Source: Natronohydrobacter sp.
GTDB taxonomy: Bacteria; Pseudomonadota; Alphaproteobacteria; Rhodobacterales; Rhodobacteraceae
Assembly (NCBI GenBank): GCA_007118445.1
Contig: SKRP01000072.1
Coordinates: 1-35,076, forward strand
Length of the DNA stretch: 35,076 nucleotides
Reading direction: 5' to 3'
Made by a program: the position numbers and the translations under genes. This document shows, piece after piece, positions 8,031-16,578 of the stretch. The notes below the pieces were generated by a model that saw nothing but the letters and a program-made list of their open reading frames with translations, was not told the DNA's origin and made no database searches. Numbering within the stretch: the first letter of the stretch is position 1; every line of letters starts with the position of its first letter.

Positions 8031-9254
8031 TCAGTTCTCTGCCTGCGCCACAGCGATGAACTCGCGCAACGCCTGATCCTCGGAAATATCAGCGGTCTCA
8101 AACTGTTCGGACACTGCAGCTGCCGAGAGGGCGATCTGGTCCACAACCTGTGCACCTGGCGCAGTCGGACCGAACGGTTCCCCATTCACCAGCAGATAAA
8201 CCGAACCGGAATTCCCGGCGCGCAGCGTCGCAGGGGCTTCGGATTGCGGGACAGTGTAGCGCTCACCCGCATCGAGCACTTTCTCGAACAAGGTGGTCCC
8301 GTCTGCGGCGCGGACCCGTATCCAGCTGGGACGCACAGCAAGGACTTCCACCATCGGAGGCCCGTCCTGCGTTACGCGCACACCCTCTGGCGGGGCGACG
8401 ATATTCTCCGCTTCGGCCAGCGCCATATCAATGGCGGCGCGCAGCGTGCCATCATCCCCGTCGGCATCGGCCTCGCGCGGGTTGATCGCCGCAATAGGGC
8501 CGTCGCGCGCCACCACCACAGGCGTATCAAGCGCCTCTGGCCGGTAGTTTCGCACGATGCCCTGCGCTTCCGTAACCGCAGAAGGCCCATCACCTGGTAT
8601 CCGCAGCGCGGGTTCTTCGACCGCGACCATGCGCGGCGATGCGCCGGACAGGACCGGATCGAGATCGGCCAGCACTTCCGGCGGAAGATCAGCCGGGGTC
8701 AGATTGACGCGCTGCACTTCGCGCAGCACGGTCCAGCCGCCAAAACCCACGCCAAGGATCAGGAAGGCCATCACCGCAACAGACCCGATGGCAACAGGGT
8801 CAAACCGCTGCCAGAACGGATCGGGTTCAGCTGCCATTTTGGTCCGTGACAACAGACCTTGCGAGAAATCGCGCGCGGCACCGGGCTGCGTTGGCAGCGG
8901 GCCGGTGCCGGAGCTGCTGCGGGTCAGCTCTGTCGTTATCGCAAAGCCGGTTTCTGAGCAGAATTTCGCGTAGGACCAATCCGGGTCCATACCCAGATAG
9001 CGCGCATAAGAGCGCACATAGCCCGCCACGAAACTGGCCGCTTCGAACGCTGACAGATCGCCTGCTTCGATCGCGGCGATATATGTCGCACGAATATGCA
9101 ATTCGCGTTGCACATCCAGAAGCGACTTGCCCATAGTCGCCCGTTCACCGCGCATCAGGTCGCCAAGACGAACTTCATAGTCGTCAAAGCCTAGCGCGAC
9201 GTCACCTTGTGGATATGCGTCATCTGATCTGGGCTTACCGCCAAACCACTTCAT
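8031..9254 (-). CDS. RodZ-like helix-turn-helix membrane protein
   Basis: A 407-residue inner-membrane protein with the RodZ layout. A cytoplasmic helix-turn-helix domain covers about 24-95 (LGDLMRGERATMGKSLLDVQ, then YIAAIEAGDLSAF). One membrane segment covers about 154-174 (VAIGSVAVMAFLILGVGFGG). A long Asp/Ala/Pro-rich periplasmic linker leads to a C-terminal DUF4115 domain (about 300-385, WIRVRAADGTTLFEKVLDAGE). RodZ links MreB to the cell-shape machinery. The ATG at 9254 follows AAAGGGCGGGCA; an upstream ATG at 9308 lacks such support. It lies between hemA and ispG on the same strand. The linker is longer than in E. coli, so an equal role is not assured. Confidence 0.87.
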   Translation of the reverse strand: MKWFGGKPRSDDAYPQGDVALGFDDYEVRLGDLMRGERATMGKSLLDVQRELHIRATYIAAIEAGDLSAFEAASFVAGYVRSYARYLGMDPDWSYAKFCSETGFAITTELTRSSSGTGPLPTQPGAARDFSQGLLSRTKMAAEPDPFWQRFDPVAIGSVAVMAFLILGVGFGGWTVLREVQRVNLTPADLPPEVLADLDPVLSGASPRMVAVEEPALRIPGDGPSAVTEAQGIVRNYRPEALDTPVVVARDGPIAAINPREADADGDDGTLRAAIDMALAEAENIVAPPEGVRVTQDGPPMVEVLAVRPSWIRVRAADGTTLFEKVLDAGERYTVPQSEAPATLRAGNSGSVYLLVNGEPFGPTAPGAQVVDQIALSAAAVSEQFETADISEDQALREFIAVAQAEN

Positions 9255-9380
9255 TGCCCGCCCTTTACCGCCTTGTATATAGGTCTGCACTCGACTCACC
9301 AGGTGCACTGACTTCTCTGACCAGTGTCGCCTGATACCAGACTATAAGAATTTCACAGCGATTTGAAGCTTTATCGGCAC

Positions 9381-10604
9381 TCAGGCAGAAATTTCGGCGC
9401 GATTTAGCGCACAATGCGACCAGAGCCCGTCCATTGCGCGCACAAGATCATCGATCATGCGGGGCGTGTGCACGGGCGAGGGCGTGAAACGCAACCGCTC
9501 GGTGCCGCGCGGCACGGTCGGGAAATTGATCGGCTGGGCATAAATCCCGTAGCGATCCAGCAACATATCCGAAATCACCTTGCAATGCACCGGATCTCCG
9601 ACATGGACCGGAACGATATGGCTGCCATGATCGATGATCGGCATTCCAAGCGCGCGCAGGCGCATTTTCAGGATGCGCGCGTTTTCCTGCTGCTTGTCAC
9701 GCAGATGCTGGGCCGATTTCAGAAACTCGACCGATGCCACCGCCCCTGCCACCACAGCCGGCGGCAATGAGGTCGAAAAGATGAAGCCCGGCGCATAGGA
9801 ACGCACGGCATCGCACATCTTCGCCGAGGCGGCGATATAGCCGCCCTGCACGCCGTAAGCCTTGGCCAGCGTGCCGTTGATGATGTCGATCCGGCCCATC
9901 AGCCCGTCACGCTCGGCCACACCCGCGCCGCGCGGGCCATACATGCCGACGGCGTGCACTTCATCGATATAGGTCAACGCGCCGAATTCATTTGCCAGAT
10001 CGCAGATCTCCGCGATCGGGCCAAAATCGCCATCCATGGAATAGATCGATTCGAAAGCGATCAGCTTGGGCGCGGCAGGATCGTCCGCTGCGAGCAATTC
10101 GCGCAGATGCGCCAGATCATTATGCCGGAAAATCCGCTTCGCGCCACCATTGCGCCGCACGCCCTCGATCATCGAGGCGTGGTTGAGCGCATCCGAATAG
10201 ATGATCAGGCCCGGAAACAATCTGGGCAGGGTCGACAGCGTTGCGTCATTCGCGACATAGGCGGAATTGAAGACCAGCGCGGCCTCTTTCTGGTGCAGAT
10301 CGGCCAGCGAGGCTTCCAGTCGCTTGTGATAGACTGTCGTTCCGGAAATGTTGCGCGTCCCGCCAGAGCCCGCGCCCGCCGCGTCCAGCGCCTCATGCAT
10401 CGCGTCCAGAACGATCTTCTGCTGGCCCATGCCCAGATAGTCATTGCCGCACCAGACCACGATATCCTGTTTGCCACCATCAGGGCGGGTCCAGACTGCA
10501 TGCGGGAAGAACCCCTTGCGCCGCTCGATGTCGATAAAGGTGCGGTAGCGGCCTTCTTCGTGAAGACGATTCAGGGCCGTGTCGAGCGCAGCATTATAGT
10601 CCAA
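9381..10604 (-). CDS. hemA: 5-aminolevulinate synthase (TTG start)
   Basis: Condenses glycine and succinyl-CoA to 5-aminolevulinate, the first step of tetrapyrrole synthesis by the C4 (Shemin) route of alphaproteobacteria. The protein has 407 residues. The pyridoxal phosphate lysine in NGTLAKAYG falls at K248 when counted from TTG 10604, the same number as in Rhodobacter capsulatus. The N-terminus ([22 protein letters not shown]) then matches the Rhodobacter enzyme. GAGGGAGAAGG precedes the TTG. A far upstream ATG at 10673 would add 23 residues and cut through a stem-loop, so it was rejected. An FNR-type box lies at 10721-10734, implying oxygen-responsive control. Confidence 0.97.
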   Translation of the reverse strand: MDYNAALDTALNRLHEEGRYRTFIDIERRKGFFPHAVWTRPDGGKQDIVVWCGNDYLGMGQQKIVLDAMHEALDAAGAGSGGTRNISGTTVYHKRLEASLADLHQKEAALVFNSAYVANDATLSTLPRLFPGLIIYSDALNHASMIEGVRRNGGAKRIFRHNDLAHLRELLAADDPAAPKLIAFESIYSMDGDFGPIAEICDLANEFGALTYIDEVHAVGMYGPRGAGVAERDGLMGRIDIINGTLAKAYGVQGGYIAASAKMCDAVRSYAPGFIFSTSLPPAVVAGAVASVEFLKSAQHLRDKQQENARILKMRLRALGMPIIDHGSHIVPVHVGDPVHCKVISDMLLDRYGIYAQPINFPTVPRGTERLRFTPSPVHTPRMIDDLVRAMDGLWSHCALNRAEISA

Positions 10605-10654
10605 GACCTTCTCCCTCGCGTGCTCAGCTAGGTATATTCGTATCTGTCTATCTA

Positions 10655-10676
10655 GCTTTGCCAAAAAAGGCAAAGC
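10655..10676 (-). other. Perfect stem-loop in the hemA leader
   Basis: GCTTTGCC (10655-10662) and GGCAAAGC (10669-10676) form an 8-bp perfect stem closed by six identical bases (A on plus, U in the hemA mRNA). It lies 51-72 bases before the hemA start codon. If transcription starts near 10686 as the FNR geometry suggests, the hairpin begins about ten bases from the 5' end. A role in mRNA stability or protein binding is inferred; no U-run follows, so it is not a terminator. Confidence 0.6.
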
Positions 10677-10720
10677 AAGACTTGTCTAAGCGGATTAACG
10701 CATGCCGCGCCATTCGACAT

Positions 10721-10734
10721 ATGATTTAGATCAA
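10721..10734 (-). promoter_or_regulatory. FNR/FnrL-type box upstream of hemA
   Basis: On the hemA strand the site reads TTGATCTAAATCAT, one base off the FNR consensus TTGAT-N4-ATCAA. It is centred 123 bases before the TTG start. A site at -41.5 would place the transcript start near 10686, and a -10-like GTTAAT is found at about 10699-10694, in the right place. hemA in Rhodobacter is known to be under FnrL control, which supports the reading. Mapping is from sequence only. Confidence 0.65.
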
Positions 10735-10848
10735 TTCCAGTGCCTGATGGCCGGAAAGTCGGAAAGCGCGACGCTGTGTCGCCGCACATGCCGGTCCCGA
10801 ACCTGCCTGTAGGCAGGATCGGAACAGGGGTTGCAACAGCTTTCCGGC

Positions 10849-11250
10849 CTAGCGCGGCGCAACTTCCAGCACGACCTGGCAGGCCGCCCCCCCGCTCCGG
10901 GCTGCATTGCAGGCATCGAGCGCGGCCGCGCGCGCCGTTTCGATATCGGGCAAGCCGGAAATGGCGCTGGCCGAGTCAACCGGCATGCCCTCGCGCACGA
11001 AGCCTTCATCCGGGGCGACCGCAAGGGCCGCGTGCCCGCCAGCTTCCGGCAGGAACACCATCAGGGCATCGCTGTTCTGGCCGACCAGACGCAGCGTCTG
11101 CAATTCCTCTTCGGACAGGAAACCATGCGGCAGGATGGTCACTGCGGCACCCTCTAGCTGATATTGCTCGGCCTGTGCTTGCTGCGCCATCGCCCCTGCC
11201 GGGATTGCCAGTGCCAGAAACCCGGCCAGTGCACTCTTTACAATTGTCAT
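10849..11250 (-). CDS. Small secreted protein of unknown function
   Basis: A 133-residue protein with a signal peptide (MTIVKSALAGFLALAIPAGAMA) and a mature part of about 110 residues. It has two cysteines near the C-terminus (ALDACNAARSGGAACQVV) that could form a disulfide. That ending resembles the repeat found in DUF4189-type secreted proteins, but the match is loose. The ATG at 11250 follows AGGGGAAAG. It is divergent from the M20 peptidase gene (120 bp between starts) and lies upstream of hemA on the same strand, separated by the FNR box region. No function is proposed. Confidence 0.75.
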   Translation of the reverse strand: MTIVKSALAGFLALAIPAGAMAQQAQAEQYQLEGAAVTILPHGFLSEEELQTLRLVGQNSDALMVFLPEAGGHAALAVAPDEGFVREGMPVDSASAISGLPDIETARAAALDACNAARSGGAACQVVLEVAPR

Positions 11251-11370
11251 CTTTCCCCTCGCGAGAATCACCTGTTGTCAGGGCGGACTATAGCCGCTGC
11301 GACAGCTCTGGACAGCCCCGGCCGCTCTGATACCTTCGCGCCAGACATCAACCTTGCCGGAGGCCCCGAG

Positions 11371-12756
11371 ATGAGCACAGCCCTGACCCCAGTTCTGGAC
11401 CGGATCGACGCGGATCTGCCACAGGCGCTGGACCGTCTCTCGGAACTGCTGCGTATCCCCTCGATTTCGACTGATCCGGTGCACAAGACCGATGTGGCGC
11501 AGGCGGCTGACTGGCTGGTGAATGACCTGAAGTCGATGGGGTTTGATGCGCGCAGGGATGAAACGCCCGGCCATCCGATGGTTGTGGCCAGGGGCGGTGC
11601 AGCGCGCGGACCGCATCTGCTGTTTTACGGACATTATGATGTGCAGCCGGTCGATCCGCTGGATCTGTGGCACAGCGATCCTTTCGCGCCGCAGATCGAG
11701 GAAACGCCTGTCGGAAAGGTGATCCGCGCGCGCGGGGCTTCGGATGACAAGGGCCAGCTCATGACCTTTATCGAGGCCTGCCGCGCCTGGCTGGCCGTGC
11801 ATGGATCGCTGCCGGTGCAGCTGAGTTTCTGCCTGGAGGGCGAGGAAGAAAGCGGCTCGCCTTCGCTGGTGCCCTATCTGAAAGCCAATGCCGACGCGCT
11901 GAAAGCCGATATCGCGCTGATCTGCGACACCACGCTGTTTGATGCGCAGACCCCCGGCATCACCACCATGCTGCGCGGATTGATGGGCGATGAGGTGATC
12001 ATCCACGGCCCGACCCGCGATCTGCATTCGGGCGCGTTCGGGGGCGCGGCGATGAACCCTGCGCGGGTGCTGGCGCGCGTGCTGGCCGGATTGCATGACG
12101 ATCAGGGCCGCGTCACCCTGCCCGGTTTCTACGATGACGTGCCCGAAATCCCGGACGATCTGCGCGCCCAATGGGAGGGGCTTGGCTTTGATGCAGAGGC
12201 GTTTCTGGGCGATGTCGGCCTGAGCCAGCCCGCAGGTGAAGCCGGGCGCAGCGCGCTGGAAATGATCTGGGCGCGACCGACCTGCGAAATCAACGGCATG
12301 ATTTCGGGCTATACGGGCGCAGGCTTCAAGACCGTTCTGCCCGCCCGCGCCTCGGCCAAGGTCAGTTTCCGGCTGGTGGGCACTCAGGACCCGCACAAGA
12401 TACGCGAAACATTCCGCGCCTATGTCGCCGCGCAGATCCCGGCCGATTGCCGGGTCGAATTCATCACCCATGGGGCCTCGCCTGCCTCGGTCATGGAAAC
12501 CAGCCATCCGGCATTCGAGGCCGCGCGTCAGGCGCTGTCGGATGAATGGCCCAAACCCGCAGCTTTCGTGGGCGCGGGCGGGTCGATCCCGATTGCCGGA
12601 TATTTCAAAACCATACTTGGCATGGATTCCATGCTGATCGGCTTTGCGAAAGAAGATGACCAGATCCACTCGCCAAATGAAAAGTATGATCTGGACAGCT
12701 TCCATCGCGGAATCCGGTCCTGGGCGCGTATTATAGACGCAGTTTCAAGGGTTTGA
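11371..12756 (+). CDS. M20 family dipeptidase/metallopeptidase
   Basis: A 461-residue cytosolic zinc peptidase of the M20/M25/M40 class, close to the long dipeptidase (CNDP-like) branch. Metal and catalytic blocks are present: H88 in YGHYDVQP with D90; the bridging Asp in RGASDDKGQ near 125; the Glu pair in LEGEEESGSPS near 158-160; Asp in ICDTTLFD; and a C-terminal His in IHSPNEKYD. The dimerisation lid (DLHSGAFGG) lies between. The start at 11371 follows GGAGG eight bases upstream; the frame is open further back but without similarity. The P450 gene follows immediately, suggesting co-transcription. Substrate is probably a dipeptide or N-acyl amino acid. Confidence 0.93.
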   Translation: MSTALTPVLDRIDADLPQALDRLSELLRIPSISTDPVHKTDVAQAADWLVNDLKSMGFDARRDETPGHPMVVARGGAARGPHLLFYGHYDVQPVDPLDLWHSDPFAPQIEETPVGKVIRARGASDDKGQLMTFIEACRAWLAVHGSLPVQLSFCLEGEEESGSPSLVPYLKANADALKADIALICDTTLFDAQTPGITTMLRGLMGDEVIIHGPTRDLHSGAFGGAAMNPARVLARVLAGLHDDQGRVTLPGFYDDVPEIPDDLRAQWEGLGFDAEAFLGDVGLSQPAGEAGRSALEMIWARPTCEINGMISGYTGAGFKTVLPARASAKVSFRLVGTQDPHKIRETFRAYVAAQIPADCRVEFITHGASPASVMETSHPAFEAARQALSDEWPKPAAFVGAGGSIPIAGYFKTILGMDSMLIGFAKEDDQIHSPNEKYDLDSFHRGIRSWARIIDAVSRV

Positions 12757-12761
12757 GCCGC

Positions 12762-13946
12762 GTGGTTGAGACATTGCCGCAAATCACGCAGGATCCGGTT
12801 GATATCGGGTTTGTGCAAGACCCCTATGCGGCCTATGACCAGTGGCGCAAACTCGGGCCGCTGGTCCACTGGCAGGAATACAACATGCCCTGCGCCGTCA
12901 GCTATGCGGCGGCCAACGCGATTCTGCGTGACCGGCGCTTCGGACGCGTGCCACTGGCGCCGATCACCCGGCCCGACCACCTAACGCCCTTCTACGATAT
13001 CGAAGCCCATTCGATGCTGGAACTCGAACCCCCGCGCCACACGCGGCTGCGCAATCTGGTGCTGCGCGCCTTCACCTCGCGCCGCATCAACGCGCTGGCC
13101 CCGGACATCGACGCGCTTTGCACAGACCTGCTTGCGAAACTTCCCGAAGATGGCCCTTTCGACCTGATCGCCAGCTATGCTCAGCCGCTGCCGGTCATCA
13201 TCATCGCGCGGCTGCTGGGGGTGCCTGACAGCATGGCCCCCGATCTGCTGCGCTGGTCGCACGCGATGGTCGGCATGTATCAGGCCGGGCGCACCCGCGC
13301 CGATGAGGACCGCGCTGTCACCGCCAGCCGCGATTTCGTGGCCTTCCTGCGTTCCCATATCGACCGCCGCAGAAACGATCCGCAAGATGATCTGATCACC
13401 CATCTGATCGCCGCCGAAGATGACGGCCAGACGCTCAGCACCGACGAGATGATCTCGACCTGCATCCTGCTCTTGAATGCGGGCCATGAAGCAAGTGTTC
13501 ACAGCCTGGGCAATGCCGTCAAGACGCTGATCGAAACCGGCCATTATGCCACGACCCCGGTCACAGATGCGCTGGTCGAGGAATGTCTGCGTTTCGACCC
13601 GCCGCTGCATCTGTTCGCGCGATGGGCCTATGACGATATCGAGGTCATGGGCCGCACCATTCCCAAGGGCACGCAGATCGCCTGTCTGCTGGGGGCCGCC
13701 AATCGCTGTCCGCGCCATTGGGACGCGCCGGAAGAGTTCCACCCCACACGCCTGCCGAAACCGCATCTCGGCTTTGGGGCGGGGCTGCATTTCTGCCTTG
13801 GTGCGCCGCTTGCGCGACTGGAGCTGCGCCTCGCGCTGCAGGCCCTCATCCGCGCCCGGCCCTGCCTGACCCTGACCGAACAAGCGCGCTACGCGGATAT
13901 CTACCATTTCCACGGGCTTTCGCGTCTGATGGTCGCGCAGGCGTGA
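12762..13946 (+). CDS. Cytochrome P450
   Basis: A 394-residue soluble bacterial P450. The heme-binding loop [10 protein letters not shown] puts the thiolate Cys at about 345; the K-helix ExxR is EECLR (274-277). The I-helix oxygen-activation motif reads AGHEAS in place of the usual AGxDTT/AGHETT, keeping the acidic residue but with Ser one place late. No ferredoxin or reductase gene is adjacent, so redox partners must be elsewhere. GTG at 12762 has AAGGG ten bases upstream; a TTG at 12753, overlapping the M20 peptidase stop, is the alternative but has no space for a ribosome site. Substrate unknown. Confidence 0.93.
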   Translation: MVETLPQITQDPVDIGFVQDPYAAYDQWRKLGPLVHWQEYNMPCAVSYAAANAILRDRRFGRVPLAPITRPDHLTPFYDIEAHSMLELEPPRHTRLRNLVLRAFTSRRINALAPDIDALCTDLLAKLPEDGPFDLIASYAQPLPVIIIARLLGVPDSMAPDLLRWSHAMVGMYQAGRTRADEDRAVTASRDFVAFLRSHIDRRRNDPQDDLITHLIAAEDDGQTLSTDEMISTCILLLNAGHEASVHSLGNAVKTLIETGHYATTPVTDALVEECLRFDPPLHLFARWAYDDIEVMGRTIPKGTQIACLLGAANRCPRHWDAPEEFHPTRLPKPHLGFGAGLHFCLGAPLARLELRLALQALIRARPCLTLTEQARYADIYHFHGLSRLMVAQA

Positions 13947-14022
13947 CCCCTTTCCCTTGCACCTTGCGCGGATATGTTTCACATCAGGCACGACAGCGTT
14001 TGACAGGCGGGACGACAGGATC

Positions 14023-14994
14023 ATGACGGCACAAGACAAACCCACCGAAGAAATCTCGGTTCGCGATGTTTTCGGGATCGATTCGGAAATGAAGGTCAAA
14101 GCCTTTGCCGAACCTTCCGAGCGCGTGCCCGCCATCGACCCGACCTATAAATTCGACCCCGACACCACACTCGCGATTCTGGCAGGCTTTGCCTATAACC
14201 GCCGCGTGATGATCCAGGGCTATCACGGCACCGGGAAATCCACCCATATCGAACAGGTCGCGGCACGGCTGAACTGGCCCTCGGTGCGGGTGAACCTCGA
14301 CAGCCATATCTCGCGGATCGACATGATCGGCAAGGATGCGATCAAGCTGCGCGACGGCGTACAGGTCACGGAATTTCAGGAAGGCATCCTGCCCTGGGCG
14401 CTTCGCAACCCGGTGGCGATCGTGTTCGACGAATATGATGCGGGCCGCCCGGATGTGATGTTCGTCATCCAGCGCGTGCTGGAACATGACGGCAAGCTGA
14501 CGCTGCTCGACCAGAACGAAATCATCACCCCGCATCCGTGCTTCCGCCTGTTCGCGACCGCGAATACGGTTGGCCTGGGCGATACGACCGGGCTTTACCA
14601 CGGCGTGCAGCAGATCAATCAGGCACAGATGGACCGCTGGTCGCTGGTGGCCACGCTGAACTACCTCAGCCATGACGCGGAAACCGCCATCGTGCTGGCC
14701 AAGAACCCGGCCTATAACACGGCCAAGGGGCGGCAGGAGCTGAGCCAGATGGTGACAGTTGCCGACCTGACGCGCACGGCTTTCATGAATGGCGATCTGT
14801 CCACCGTGATGTCGCCGCGGACCGTGATCAACTGGGCCGAGAATGCGCGCATCTTCCGCTCGATCGGCTATGCGTTCCGGCTGTCCTTCCTGAACAAATG
14901 CGACGAGCTGGAGCGCCAGACCGTGGCCGAATTCTACCAGCGCTGCTTTGACGAGGAACTGCCCGAATCCGCTGTGAGCACTGCTTTGGGCTGA
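14023..14994 (+). CDS. cobS: Cobaltochelatase subunit CobS
   Basis: AAA+ ATPase subunit of the aerobic CobN-CobS-CobT complex that inserts cobalt into hydrogenobyrinate a,c-diamide during vitamin B12 synthesis. The 323-residue protein has Walker [10 protein letters not shown] (66-74) and Walker [10 protein letters not shown] (131-139), with the MoxR-like sensor region [16 protein letters not shown]. The start at 14023 follows GACAGGATC; earlier in-frame codons carry no similarity. The usual partner cobT is not next to it: the following gene is on the opposite strand 43 bp away. Co-transcription with the P450 is possible (76-bp gap). Confidence 0.95.
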   Translation: MTAQDKPTEEISVRDVFGIDSEMKVKAFAEPSERVPAIDPTYKFDPDTTLAILAGFAYNRRVMIQGYHGTGKSTHIEQVAARLNWPSVRVNLDSHISRIDMIGKDAIKLRDGVQVTEFQEGILPWALRNPVAIVFDEYDAGRPDVMFVIQRVLEHDGKLTLLDQNEIITPHPCFRLFATANTVGLGDTTGLYHGVQQINQAQMDRWSLVATLNYLSHDAETAIVLAKNPAYNTAKGRQELSQMVTVADLTRTAFMNGDLSTVMSPRTVINWAENARIFRSIGYAFRLSFLNKCDELERQTVAEFYQRCFDEELPESAVSTALG

Positions 14995-15036
14995 CACCTG
15001 CGCGCGGCAATGGCTGCGCACAGGGGATAGGGCAGA

Positions 15037-15453
15037 TCAGCCCAGCGGTCGGGGCGTCAGCGCCAGATACAGCCCGACCGCCAGCAGCAGGATATGAAAC
15101 TGGTTGAACAGGATCAGATCCAGCGGCGGGGCCCAATAGGCCACGATCAGGACACCCGTGACAATCACTGCTGCGCCTGCACCGGCAAGGCGCGTGATCA
15201 CTTCTGCCGCCGGGCCGCGCCAGAGCCCGCCTGCGATCAGCATCGCCGCGACGACCAGTTCGCCGATTCCCGCAAGCGCCCAGAGAAACAGGGGCAAACC
15301 CCAACCCGCTGCGACATCTGCGGAGAGCGGGAACTTGTCGAGACCATATTGCACCAAAACCAGCGCCAGTGGCAGGCGCAACACCCAATGGGCATGAGAC
15401 ACGCGGGGCATGTTCTGCGCCGTGCGGTCGATGAAACCGGAAATATCTGACAT
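15037..15453 (-). CDS. DoxX-like small integral membrane protein
   Basis: A 138-residue protein with four likely membrane helices (WVLRLPLALVLVQYGLDKF, LPLFLWALAGIGELVVAAMLI, AGAGAAVIVTGVLIVAYWA, FNQFHILLLAVGLYLAL). The first helix with an YGLDKFP turn and the Gly-Glu in the second are features of the DoxX/SURF4-like group. Function in this branch is unclear. The start at 15453 (MSDISGF) follows GAGGATATCAC. It is convergent with cobS and lies downstream of pirin on the same strand across a 213-bp gap. Confidence 0.8.
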   Translation of the reverse strand: MSDISGFIDRTAQNMPRVSHAHWVLRLPLALVLVQYGLDKFPLSADVAAGWGLPLFLWALAGIGELVVAAMLIAGGLWRGPAAEVITRLAGAGAAVIVTGVLIVAYWAPPLDLILFNQFHILLLAVGLYLALTPRPLG

Positions 15454-15615
15454 GTGATATCCTCGTGCTGAATGGATGATACCAGACCTACGCATCATCC
15501 CCCGATGCCGATGACCGGTTCTGATCACAGAACGCTCACAATCGCGTCGGCACCACCCTTCCCGCAGCCGGGGCTGCCAGGATGCGAGGATTGCACATCG
15601 CATCCCGTGCCGAAT

Positions 15616-15651
15616 GCGTCACCGCCCGTCTGATGCGACCGACGGTGACGC
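15616..15651 (-). terminator. Stem-loop after the pirin gene
   Basis: GCGTCACCG (15616-15624) pairs perfectly with CGGTGACGC (15643-15651) over an 18-base loop, 16 bases after the pirin stop on the minus strand. A second inverted repeat (GGATGCGA 15580-15587 with TCGCATCC 15598-15605) follows. Neither has a T-run; they may mark the 3' end of the pirin message. Confidence 0.35.
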
Positions 15652-15666
15652 TGCCAATTGCGCGGA

Positions 15667-16578
15667 TCAATGCGCGGGGCGGATGAAGCTGCCGTTGCGC
15701 AATTCGCGGATCGCCTGCTGGATTTCGGCCTGCGTGTTCATGACAATGGGGCCATGCCAGGCAACGGGCTCCTGCAGCGGGGCACCGGAAATCAGCAGGA
15801 AGCGCACCCCCTCTTCGCCCGCCTGCACTGTCACCTCATCGCCGGTGCCGAAGCGGATCAGGGTCCGGTCGCCGGACATGTCGCGGATATTGACCTCCTG
15901 CCCCATCACCTCTTTCTCCAGCAACACGCCGGACGGGGGCGAGGCATCGGCAAAAGCGCCGGACCCGGCAAAGACATAGGCGAAGGCGCGGCGATAGGTA
16001 TCCACCTTGAAGGTCTTGCGCACACCGGGCGGCACCGAGATATCCAGATATTGCGGGTCTGCCGCGATCCCGTCCACCGGGCCGCGCTTGCCCCAGAACT
16101 CGCCGACGATCACACGGGTTTTCGTGCCGTCATCATCGATCACTTCGGGGATATCCTTGCCCTGCACATCCTGATAGCGTGGCGCTGTCATTTTCAGACT
16201 GCCCGGCAGATTGGCCCAGAGCTGGAAGCCATGCATCTGGCCCTGCGCATTGCCGCGCGGCATTTCCTGATGCAGGATCCCGGAACCGGCGGTCATCCAT
16301 TGCACATCCCCTGCACCCAATGTGCCGGTATTGCCCAGGCTGTCGCCGTGATCGACCTCGCCGGCCAGAACATAGGTGATGGTCTCGATCCCGCGATGCG
16401 GATGCCAGGGGAAACCGCGCAGGTAATGTTCGGGGATGTCGTTGCGGAAATCATCGAAAAGCAGAAATGGGTCCAGTTCGGATGGATCATGAAAGCCGAA
16501 GGCGCGGTGCAGATGCACCCCGGCCCCTTCCATCGTGGGTTGTGCCTTGCGGGCTTCGAGAGTGGGCCGAATGGACAT
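15667..16578 (-). CDS. Pirin family protein
   Basis: A 303-residue bicupin protein. The N-terminal cupin has the metal-binding set of pirins: FPWHPHRGIETITYVLAGEVDHGDS gives His-x-His and a later His, and ILHQEMP completes the site. The C-terminal cupin (VPPGVRKTFKVDTYRRAFAYVFAG) lacks metal ligands, as is usual. Bacterial pirins have been linked to quercetin dioxygenase activity or to binding of metabolic enzymes; the role here is open. The ATG at 16578 follows GGAGG at an ideal six-base distance. Upstream of it lies the 1-kb gene-free tract. Confidence 0.93.
   Translation of the reverse strand: MSIRPTLEARKAQPTMEGAGVHLHRAFGFHDPSELDPFLLFDDFRNDIPEHYLRGFPWHPHRGIETITYVLAGEVDHGDSLGNTGTLGAGDVQWMTAGSGILHQEMPRGNAQGQMHGFQLWANLPGSLKMTAPRYQDVQGKDIPEVIDDDGTKTRVIVGEFWGKRGPVDGIAADPQYLDISVPPGVRKTFKVDTYRRAFAYVFAGSGAFADASPPSGVLLEKEVMGQEVNIRDMSGDRTLIRFGTGDEVTVQAGEEGVRFLLISGAPLQEPVAWHGPIVMNTQAEIQQAIRELRNGSFIRPAH

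Noticed and set aside
10802-10817. CCTGCC-TGTA-GGCAGG hairpin as terminator of the small secreted protein gene
   Set aside because: Short stem and no T-run on either strand.
11278-12705. Long minus-strand open frame opposite the M20 peptidase
   Set aside because: Shadow of a high-GC gene; the plus strand has all M20 metal ligands.
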